A stretch of 35,428 bases of DNA from Chitinophaga pinensis. Its GTDB lineage: Bacteria > Bacteroidota > Bacteroidia > SXHM01. This document shows, piece by piece, positions 17,574 to 23,798 of the stretch (its first letter is position 1; each line of letters starts with the position of its first letter). The notes beneath the pieces are model-generated. The model was not told the origin of the DNA, made no database searches, and saw only the letters and a list, made by a program, of their open reading frames with translations. The stretch lies in the NCBI GenBank assembly GCA_945870105.1, contig CAMBRL010000018.1, forward strand, positions 1 to 35,428, given 5' to 3'. A program made the position numbers and the translations under genes.

Positions 17574-17690
17574 ATGCCAACTCAACCACTAAATACTATA
17601 GTTTACCTATTTGCTTTTAGCTGCACAGCCAACAGCCAACAGCCAACAGCCAACAGCCAACAGCCAACAGCCAACAGCCAACAAATTTAA
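17574..17690 (+). CDS. Possible 38-residue leader ORF containing the heptamer repeat
   Basis: ATG at 17574 opens 38 codons, beginning MPTQPLNTIVYLFAFSC and followed by a heptapeptide repeat TANSQQP, ending NSQQI before TAA at 17688. The 7-base repeat gives a 7-residue protein repeat. The leader before the ATG would be very short if the promoter at 17533 is used. The ORF lies between a good promoter and a terminator-like hairpin, as a leader peptide would, but coding is not proven and similar TANSQQ strings arise from neutral heptamer repeats in other bacteria. Confidence 0.3.
   Translation: MPTQPLNTIVYLFAFSCTANSQQPTANSQQPTANSQQI
17625..17683. repeat. Heptanucleotide tandem repeat, 8 full copies
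   Basis: Eight perfect copies of ACAGCCA plus three bases (59 bases in all). All copies are identical, so the array is likely to change in length by slippage. Seven bases are not a multiple of three, so each gain or loss shifts the frame of anything translated through it. Confidence 0.95.
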
Positions 17691-17709
17691 CAGAGAATAA
17701 AATTATTGA

Positions 17710-17745
17710 AAAGCCCTGCACCGGTTACGGTGCGGGGCTTTTTGT
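17710..17745 (+). terminator. Terminator-like hairpin before the Cys/His-rich gene
   Basis: A strong stem, AAGCCCTGCACCG / CGGTGCGGGGCTT with one mismatch and a GTTA loop, followed by a T-rich run (TTTTTGTTTTT). It has the form of a rho-independent terminator on the plus strand, 20 bases after the small ORF's stop and 27 bases before the ATG at 17772. No other plus-strand gene lies upstream, so it would end a short transcript from 17570 or act as an attenuator. Confidence 0.75.
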
Positions 17746-17771
17746 TTTTAACAATTTACATCATTAAAAAT

Positions 17772-18383
17772 ATGCCATCACTAAAGTTACTTGTATTAGT
17801 TGTAGAACCAGAGAATAGACGCGAAGCAAATCCGCGATATAGGTTTAAAACGCAAAATCAAAAAGATGCAGAGGGCTTAAATTCTGCCAAACCATTGATA
17901 ATTATTTTAGACAATGAAAAAATAATTATTGAAGTTCCTATGCGAAAAATAAAAAGGTGGGGGCGGATATATTGTGATGAAATAAATACTTGGATTAGAG
18001 AGAATAGCCTACATACTTATAATGGAGGGAACCCGCCTAAACTTATTTTTACTCAAACTAAAAATATACTAAAGCTCTTGTTTGTTTATTTTGAAAAAAA
18101 TCAAAAAATAAATCAATTAGCGACAAAGAATCAGCCGGGTTGTGACGGATACTTCATCTATGAAAACTGGACACATAAATATTTGAGAATTCATGAGGGA
18201 AAATGTGGTCATTGTAATTGTGGGAATGGAGTACAGGAAAATATATTAGGTGCTGTTAATGGGAAGTGGCATAATAAATCATACAGTTCATATCAAATTG
18301 CTAAAAAAATAGCTGACGAAATAGCTATTGAGAAAGAATTTGACGTTATGGATTGTGGTAGATGTAAACCTCAAAATATATAA
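17772..18383 (+). CDS. Cys/His-motif protein of unknown function
   Basis: A 203-residue protein without signal peptide. Although the frame is open from TTG at 17706, those first 22 codons would be the terminator hairpin, so ATG 17772 (MPSLKLLVLV) is taken. The C-terminal part has IHEGKCGHCNCGNG, then NGKWHNKSYSSYQIAKKIADEIA, then DCGRCKP at the end. The order H-x3-C-x2-C-x-C-G-x-G ... GKWH ... C-x2-C resembles a small Cys/His module I recall at the C-terminus of assorted bacterial proteins (pattern 'H..C..C..G.G...GkW.Gpf...A...A....C..C'). I know no function; metal binding is plausible. Codon use is more AT-rich than in neighbours such as the receptor gene. It ends 3 bases before the surface-protein ATG, so the two are probably one operon. 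Confidence 0.75.
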   Translation: MPSLKLLVLVVEPENRREANPRYRFKTQNQKDAEGLNSAKPLIIILDNEKIIIEVPMRKIKRWGRIYCDEINTWIRENSLHTYNGGNPPKLIFTQTKNILKLLFVYFEKNQKINQLATKNQPGCDGYFIYENWTHKYLRIHEGKCGHCNCGNGVQENILGAVNGKWHNKSYSSYQIAKKIADEIAIEKEFDVMDCGRCKPQNI

Positions 18384-18386
18384 AAA

Positions 18387-21300
18387 ATGAAAAAACTAAT
18401 TACAATCACCCTGGTTTTTTTTGTAACTGTTTTCTCAAGTTTCAAATCAATGGCTCAGTTGTATATCTCTACTAATACTACTTGGCAGGGAACTGTTTAT
18501 ATGACTCAGGATGTTATTGTAAACAGTGGAGTTACTTTAACCATAGCACAAGGCACTCAGATATTTGTTGGTTTTGTTGATGATAATACAGATGGAAAAG
18601 GGGATGTTGATATGATTGTAAATGGCAGACTTCATTCTCTTGGCAATCCTTGTAATAAAGTTGTGTTTCAACCATTGGTTATAACATCAAATACAAATTG
18701 GTGGAAAGGAATAAATATCCCTTCTGCTGATACATCGTTGCTGCAATGCACTCAAGTATCTTATGCGACAAACGCAGTGGAAGTAAGTGGCCATTGTGAA
18801 ACAAATGGACTATACACCGACCACAGCGGCATTTCTGGTTTTTATGCCAATGGTTCTGATTATTGTAATTTAAAATCAGTTCATTCGATTAATGATAGCA
18901 CTGGAATAAGAACTTTGGATGCAACTAGTATTAATATTGAATGGAGTAAAATAGACAGTTGCGCGAGCAACGCAATCCAACTGCTCAATTCTGAGGTTAC
19001 AGTTTCTAATACTATAATAGCCAATACAACAGTTTGTGCTGTTTATACGGAAGAAACTGATGTTACCCTAAATAATATAGATGGCGATGCTTCAACAGGA
19101 ATGGCTGGATTAATGACAAGTGGAGGGACTGTAGATATTTTGAACAGTTCATTTAATGGTAAGGCATGCGGCCTTATTATTACAGGGGGAGGAATTATTT
19201 CGGGCGACTCTCTTGAATTAACTGGCACTAATCCAGTTATTGTCAGCGACCAAGTATCTGTGTTAAACAGGTTTGCAGATTTTGCAATTTTTAGGTTTTA
19301 TCTTGGTTCAGAGGTGCCTCAAATTACAATTAACCATTCTAACTTAATTAAACAAGGTTCTTATAATGAATATGTTCCCTTTGCATATACGGTTTATGGC
19401 ATAAACCCAGATGATGAATGGTGCTCGGGTGATGTTTTTCTTTTTGGCTGGTGTGGAGATATATCTAATACCTATAATGAAGCTGATAATGAATTTTTAA
19501 CACCCTTTGGTTTTATTTCAACAGTTCATGGCTCTCTGACTTATGAACCTTATCCCTCGAGATTTTCTCGAACAGGAATTAGAGATCAAAACGGAAATAA
19601 CTTACTTCTTTTAACATGCATCGTAGCAGATCCCAATAGTGAGTGGTTAATTCCTCAAGCTTTATGGTATACTGCGACTAGTTATAGATTTTTTAAATAC
19701 ACTTGTGATACATATAGTAATGCTACTTGCGGTAATCTACAATTTTGCATCAATTCCACTCAAGGTGCTGCTCCTTTGTCTTTTTTAGAAATTAAAACAA
19801 AAATAAGTGTGAATTCTGATTACGCTCTTTCAAGCAATTATACCCAAAGTAATTTGGAATTTAATTTTCAATATAACTATTGGAGCACGTTATCTGATGT
19901 TGCATCAAACATATATCAATTAAATGGCATTAGCAATGTGAATTACAGTGGATTTTCTCCTGTGGTTATTCAGGGAGTTGGCTGTTCTCTTATTGATGAT
20001 GGATACACTTTAAATAACTTTCCTCTTTATTCTATTAATAGCACGGTTGATGTAATTTGTTCCGGAAACTCTCAGGCAGTATTTACAGGTCCTGAGAGCA
20101 TATCAGGAGTAACTTACGATTGGCTTTATAATGGTGCATCCTACGGTGCAACAACTCCAAGTATACAGCCGACTGTTGCAGGTATTTATAATTTGACCAT
20201 ATCAGGTCAACCCTCATGCGTTGAAGAAAGCGCTCCTTTTCAACTTGTTCAGGAAACATTTATTAGTTCGGCAACTATTTCAACACCAAATGGCACTTAT
20301 GGTTGTCCTGGAGATTTACTGACTTTAAGTGGCTCTGCATATTCCCAATATAATCTCGAATGGTTTTTTAATGGCCAGTCAATGGGGGCTGAAACACAGA
20401 TAACTGTAAGCAACGCAGGGACATATGTTCTTTCCGTAACATCATTGACTGGTAACTGTAGTATTCTCTCTCCCGCTGTAAATATTGGTTTTGGCACAAA
20501 TCCTTCTGGAACCATCAGCTCAGTTGGCATACCTCAAATATGCAGTGGAAGTTCAATACTTCTCAGAGCTACATCATTCTCATCTAATACAACCTCATTT
20601 GATTGGTTATTGAATGGGAATTCGCTTGGTATTAATAATGACAGTTTATATGCAACACTGCCAGGTGTGTATCGGTTAGAATTTGTCACTGATACTGGAT
20701 GCACTAATTTAAGCAATAGTATAACAGTGCAAGTTAATTCTGTAAATGCAACCATCACACCAACTGGTAATACTACCTTTTGTCAAGGTGGCTCTGTTAC
20801 ACTTACTTCGAGTTCAGGTTCATCGTATTTATGGTCACCGGGAGCAGCTACTACTCAATCAATTTCTGCAACTACTGGTGGCACTTATACAGTAACAGTT
20901 ACGGATAATATCGGTTGTTCTGCCACTTCATCAGGCACCCTTGTAACAGTTAATCAAAATCCATCAACTCCAAGCATTACACCAACGGGTAATACTATCT
21001 TTTGTCAAGGTGGCTTTGTTACACTTACTTCGAGTTCGGGCTCATCTTACCTTTGGTCACCGGGAGGAGCCACTACGCAATCAATTTCTGAGACTACTGG
21101 CAATTCCTATACTGTTACAATAACCAATGTAAACTCATGTCAGGCAACTTCCTCGCCAATAATAATTACAGTAAATTCTAACCCTTCAGCATCATTCAGT
21201 TTTTTGCAAAGTGATCCCATAGTTGATTTTACAGGTAGCGTAACGGGTGGTTCACCTTTGTATAGTTATTCTTGGGATTTTGGAGATCTCACTTCTGATA

Positions 21301-21692
21301 ATATATTATCTCCTTCACATACTTATAATTCAGATGGACTTTATGATGTTATATTTTGTGCCACCGACAATAATGCGTGCAGTGATTGTGATACCAATCA
21401 ATTAAATATAATTACAACTGGTATTAATGTTAATTTAGTCGGTGGTGAGTTTTTTATTACCCCCAACCCAAACAGCGGCAGTTTTACCGTTAATCTCAAT
21501 TCAGTAAACCCACTTGGCTTTACCACCCTTGAAATTTTTAACTCCATCGGTCAGCTAATCCAAACAGAAACAATCAACAACCAAACTAACACTCTGCGCA
21601 AGCAAGTTGAGTTGAATGTGGCAAAAGGTATTTGCACGATAAGGCTAACAACCAACGGAAATGTGTATTCAGAAAAACTAATTATAAAATAA
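18387..21692 (+). CDS. Beta-helix/Ig-like surface protein with type A T9SS sorting domain
   Basis: A 1101-residue exported protein. Signal peptide 1-24 (ending KSMAQ). Residues about 25-330 read as a right-handed beta-helix (repeated short strands such as VIVNSGVTLTIAQGTQIFVG, DMIVNGRLHSLG and INIEWSKIDSC). A middle region (about 330-560) has no recognised family. Ig-like modules follow, including two nearly identical 74-residue units (TPTGNTxFCQGGxVTLTSSS). Then comes one PKD-like domain (YSWDFGDLTSD), and from about 1022 a type A sorting domain (ITPNPNSGSFTVNL to EKLIIK). It should be attached to the cell surface by the T9SS. The ATG is 3 bases after the Cys/His-motif gene. Ligand or substrate unknown. 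Confidence 0.9.
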   Translation: MKKLITITLVFFVTVFSSFKSMAQLYISTNTTWQGTVYMTQDVIVNSGVTLTIAQGTQIFVGFVDDNTDGKGDVDMIVNGRLHSLGNPCNKVVFQPLVITSNTNWWKGINIPSADTSLLQCTQVSYATNAVEVSGHCETNGLYTDHSGISGFYANGSDYCNLKSVHSINDSTGIRTLDATSINIEWSKIDSCASNAIQLLNSEVTVSNTIIANTTVCAVYTEETDVTLNNIDGDASTGMAGLMTSGGTVDILNSSFNGKACGLIITGGGIISGDSLELTGTNPVIVSDQVSVLNRFADFAIFRFYLGSEVPQITINHSNLIKQGSYNEYVPFAYTVYGINPDDEWCSGDVFLFGWCGDISNTYNEADNEFLTPFGFISTVHGSLTYEPYPSRFSRTGIRDQNGNNLLLLTCIVADPNSEWLIPQALWYTATSYRFFKYTCDTYSNATCGNLQFCINSTQGAAPLSFLEIKTKISVNSDYALSSNYTQSNLEFNFQYNYWSTLSDVASNIYQLNGISNVNYSGFSPVVIQGVGCSLIDDGYTLNNFPLYSINSTVDVICSGNSQAVFTGPESISGVTYDWLYNGASYGATTPSIQPTVAGIYNLTISGQPSCVEESAPFQLVQETFISSATISTPNGTYGCPGDLLTLSGSAYSQYNLEWFFNGQSMGAETQITVSNAGTYVLSVTSLTGNCSILSPAVNIGFGTNPSGTISSVGIPQICSGSSILLRATSFSSNTTSFDWLLNGNSLGINNDSLYATLPGVYRLEFVTDTGCTNLSNSITVQVNSVNATITPTGNTTFCQGGSVTLTSSSGSSYLWSPGAATTQSISATTGGTYTVTVTDNIGCSATSSGTLVTVNQNPSTPSITPTGNTIFCQGGFVTLTSSSGSSYLWSPGGATTQSISETTGNSYTVTITNVNSCQATSSPIIITVNSNPSASFSFLQSDPIVDFTGSVTGGSPLYSYSWDFGDLTSDNILSPSHTYNSDGLYDVIFCATDNNACSDCDTNQLNIITTGINVNLVGGEFFITPNPNSGSFTVNLNSVNPLGFTTLEIFNSIGQLIQTETINNQTNTLRKQVELNVAKGICTIRLTTNGNVYSEKLIIK
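20752..21195 (+). repeat. Two 222-base direct repeats encoding Ig-like units
   Basis: Two consecutive copies in the surface-protein gene, offset 222 bases (74 codons). Their first 130 bases or so are nearly identical at the DNA level (20755-20880 against 20977-21102), pointing to a recent tandem duplication; the remainder has drifted. Confidence 0.85.
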
Positions 21693-21694
21693 TG

Positions 21695-21732
21695 AAAAAA
21701 GGGTGTGGTGCAAAGCGCGCCACACCCTTAAA
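21695..21732. terminator. Hairpin after the surface-protein gene
   Basis: Stem GGGTGTGG (21701-21708) with CCACACCC (21720-21727), an 11-base loop, A-rich flank before and TTAAAAATTT after. It directly follows the stop at 21692 and fits a terminator. The best T run is on the minus strand, where no gene is seen, so it may act in both directions. Confidence 0.65.
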
Positions 21733-21850
21733 AATTTACACGCTACAAACACCTGAATAAGTAACACAAAAACATCACCCATGCAACACACCGCATTACA
21801 TATCACCCTAATTAAGCATATAAAGCCCGCAGGCGCATTATATGCTATTA

Positions 21851-21864
21851 CCCCCCCCCCCCCC
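21851..21864. repeat. 14-base C homopolymer
   Basis: A run of 14 C in AT-rich DNA, in the 525-base gap between two plus-strand genes. Runs of this length usually vary in length by slippage. The gap holds the hairpin at 21695, this tract and the array at 21931. Confidence 0.95.
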
Positions 21865-21930
21865 AGAAAACCCCGTAAACAGGGTCTTGTAGGCGTTTTC
21901 TTTCACTTTTTATTTCATCATGTACTAACC

Positions 21931-22178
21931 TTACCTGTGCATGTACAATGTTTGTCCGTGCAGGGGCAAGGTTTGTTTTTCATTTCCGCACCTTGTTTAT
22001 GCACCGGCAACATTTGCTTGTGCACGGGCAAGGTTTACTTTTCAAAACCAACGTTAGTCCGTGCATGGGTAAACTTACCTCCTGCACGGGCAAGAGCTCC
22101 TGATAGAAACCGGACTTTGCTTATGCATGGGGCAAAGTTCCCCGTGCACAGGTAAACCTACCGCATTCGTGCAAATTC
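21931..22178. repeat. Degenerate tandem array, ~20.6-base unit, 62-base higher-order period
   Basis: About 12 units, each beginning TTT or TTA. Good examples are TTTGTCCGTGCAGGGGCAAG at 21951, TTTGCTTGTGCACGGGCAAG at 22013, TTAGTCCGTGCATGGGTAAA at 22054 and TTACCTCCTGCACGGGCAAG at 22075. Units 1-2, 4-5, 7-8 and 10-11 keep the GTGCA(C/T)GG-type core, while units 3, 6, 9 and 12 are diverged, so the pattern repeats every three units (about 62 bases, four times). An ORF through it has no credible protein features. Confidence 0.75.
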
Positions 22179-22217
22179 AAAATTCAAACACTTAATAAAC
22201 ATTAAAACGTAAAGAAC

Positions 22218-22895
22218 ATGGCAGCAAAAACAAAAAAAATCTATTTTCCCGGTCAGGTAGCAGAGGCAACGCCCTTTGTTGATAATATTGATGAAAAGCT
22301 AAACATCGGAGGGCTGGGTGCTAAGTATGGCATTAACGCGGTGGATATGGCAAAGTCAATGGATTTTAAAACCAATATACCCGTAAAAATTACGCAGGCC
22401 GAGTCGGCTATGGCAACTGCACAGGCATTAAACAATAGCAAAGAAGAATTTATTTACGAGGCAAAATCGTTTTACAACGATATGGGTCACACCATGCAGA
22501 AACATATAAATTTTTCGGTAACGGATATGGAGGCATTGGGTTTTTTCAGGACCGAAACCCCGCCCGATCCTAATACGGCACAGCCCATAGTATCGGGTAT
22601 TACGGTGTTAAGTGATCAGGTAATTATTGATTGGGTGCGCGGACGCTGGCAGGGTGTGGTTATTTACAGTAGCTATGATGGTGTTAGCTGGACAAAGTTA
22701 GACAAGGATTTTCGCTCGCCTTATGAGGATACCCGTAAAAATCAGGGCGGTGGACCTACAATGCCAACGCCCGGTCCGGGTCCAACACCCGCAGCAAGCG
22801 GCCCCGAAACCCGCTGGTATAAACTGCGCTACTTGCAGGGCGATGTTGAAATAGGCTTGGAATTAGTGGTAAAAACCATTGCCGATATACATTAA
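22218..22895 (+). CDS. Conserved-looking protein of unknown function with Fn3-like C-terminal domain
   Basis: A 225-residue protein without signal peptide or membrane segment. An N-terminal helical part (about 1-115; KIYFPGQVAEATPFVDNID, then Ala-rich KITQAESAMATAQALNNSK) leads to a beta-sandwich-like region starting PIVSGITVLSDQVIIDWVRG and WQGVVIYSSYDGVSWTKLDK, of fibronectin type III appearance. A Gly/Pro linker (GGGPTMPTPGPGPTPAASGP, about 178-197) interrupts it before the last strands (ETRWYKLRYLQGDVEIGLEL). It follows the tandem array by 39 bases and ends at a strong hairpin, so it is probably a single-gene unit. I do not recognise the function. Confidence 0.78.
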   Translation: MAAKTKKIYFPGQVAEATPFVDNIDEKLNIGGLGAKYGINAVDMAKSMDFKTNIPVKITQAESAMATAQALNNSKEEFIYEAKSFYNDMGHTMQKHINFSVTDMEALGFFRTETPPDPNTAQPIVSGITVLSDQVIIDWVRGRWQGVVIYSSYDGVSWTKLDKDFRSPYEDTRKNQGGGPTMPTPGPGPTPAASGPETRWYKLRYLQGDVEIGLELVVKTIADIH

Positions 22896-22909
22896 AATCA
22901 TCAGTCAGG

Positions 22910-22950
22910 AATCAGAAAGCCGCATCCTATAGGGTGCGGCTTTCTGATTC
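22910..22950. terminator. Strong bidirectional terminator hairpin
   Basis: AATCAGAAAGCCGCA pairs with TGCGGCTTTCTGATT around CCTATAGG. It lies between converging genes (stop at 22895 on plus, stop at 22971 on minus), and probably ends both transcripts. Confidence 0.8.
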
Positions 22951-22970
22951 TTATGCCTTAGTGGCAAGCT

Positions 22971-23135
22971 TTACTTCGGCTTTACCGTCATACTGTCAAT
23001 AGTAGTAGAGGTAGTAGTTTTGGTAACGGTCATGCTGTCAATAGTAGTTGCGCTGCCGGATTTTTTCTCGCCACCGCATGATGCGATGATTACGGTTGAT
23101 ACTAATGCTGCAAATAAGTAGGTGATTTTTTTCAT
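22971..23135 (-). CDS. 54-residue lipoprotein with duplicated octapeptide
   Basis: ATG at 23135 opens 54 codons ending TAA at 22971. The protein begins MKKITYLFAALVSTVIIASC, a textbook lipoprotein signal with lipobox IASC (Cys20), then GGEKKSGSA. The octapeptide TTIDSMTV occurs twice, separated by TKTTTS, and the tail is KPK. It is too short to form an enzymatic domain. It starts 34 bases after the stop of the 148-residue lipoprotein gene and probably shares its transcript from the promoter at 23647-23676. The lipobox and the placement make coding likely; the function is unknown. Confidence 0.75.
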   Translation of the reverse strand: MKKITYLFAALVSTVIIASCGGEKKSGSATTIDSMTVTKTTTSTTIDSMTVKPK

Positions 23136-23169
23136 TGGGTTTTGTTTGTTATGGGGTTTATGTTTTGTA

Positions 23170-23616
23170 TTATTTTTTGAAGATATTTTTTTCTATCACT
23201 ACTGCGTTGGGGTTCCAGAGTAGTTGTGCGTCTTGCAGTTCCTGCATAAGGGTTACATCTTCAAGATTTGGTTTGCGTATGTTTTTGTATTTGCCGTAGT
23301 AGCCGCTTACGTTTACTTCTATAACTTTTCTGCCGAATATGATTTCATATACGGGGTGTACTACTACATCGCAGCCTGAGTTTTTCATGGCATCGTAAAG
23401 AGCTGCTTGTTTGGCGTTTTGTTCGTTTGATTTGTAGCAGCGTACGTTGGCGCTTACTTTTTTGGTAAGGTCAACATCTATTTCGGCTATCATAGGTGCT
23501 TGCAATAAGGGAGTTTTGGTAATATACTGTTCATAAGCAAGGTGTTTTTTGGCTTTGCAAGAGAACAGTAATGTGCTGATTGCTGCAAGCAGCAAAAGAG
23601 GGAGTTGGTTTTTCAT
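23170..23616 (-). CDS. Lipoprotein of unknown function
   Basis: A 148-residue lipoprotein with signal MKNQLPLLLLAAISTLLFSC (Cys20) and a basic stretch KAKKH after it. The body has an AEIDVDLTKKVSANVRC strand, a helix with NEQNAKQAALYDAMKNSGCDVVVHPVYEI, then RKVIEVNVSGYYGKYKNI. The arrangement (strand; helix ending in a 'cD.vv.P.y' turn; strand 'VsGY.gkYkn') is common to small Bacteroidota lipoproteins of unknown function. It has a strong promoter upstream and the 54-residue lipoprotein downstream, forming a two-gene lipoprotein unit. Confidence 0.85.
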   Translation of the reverse strand: MKNQLPLLLLAAISTLLFSCKAKKHLAYEQYITKTPLLQAPMIAEIDVDLTKKVSANVRCYKSNEQNAKQAALYDAMKNSGCDVVVHPVYEIIFGRKVIEVNVSGYYGKYKNIRKPNLEDVTLMQELQDAQLLWNPNAVVIEKNIFKK

Positions 23617-23646
23617 TTGGTTTGGTTTTTAGTTTAGTATTCTCTG

Positions 23647-23676
23647 CAAACTTATTAAGTTTTTTCAATCGTGCAA
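23647..23676 (-). promoter_or_regulatory. Promoter of the two-lipoprotein unit
   Basis: On the minus strand TTG (23674-23676), a 19-base spacer and TAAGTTTG (23647-23654) match the Bacteroidota -33 and -7 elements exactly. The start codon at 23616 is about 30 bases downstream. Confidence 0.7.
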
Positions 23677-23798
23677 TTCTTATAGTTCAGTAAAATGCTA
23701 ACAGCCGGTAGTTAGCACACAAGATCTTCCTTTTTTTTTAAACGGGATAGGGGGTAGCAAAAAATCATTCTATATTCACATCCGAAAATCTATCCGCC

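Noticed and set aside
17625-17683. Heptamer array as a CRISPR or origin iteron cluster
   Set aside because: Seven-base perfect tandem copies without spacers and no replication gene nearby fit a slippage-type microsatellite.
17706-17771. Upstream extension of the Cys/His gene from TTG 17706
   Set aside because: These 22 codons are the terminator hairpin and its T run; ATG 17772 is a better start.
21781-22155. Open frame of 124 codons through the C tract and tandem array
   Set aside because: It is made of homopolymer and repeat DNA, shows no signal peptide or domain, and its composition follows the array rather than a coding pattern.
21931-22178. CRISPR array
   Set aside because: Units are degenerate and contiguous, with no constant repeat alternating with unique spacers, and no cas gene is in the window.
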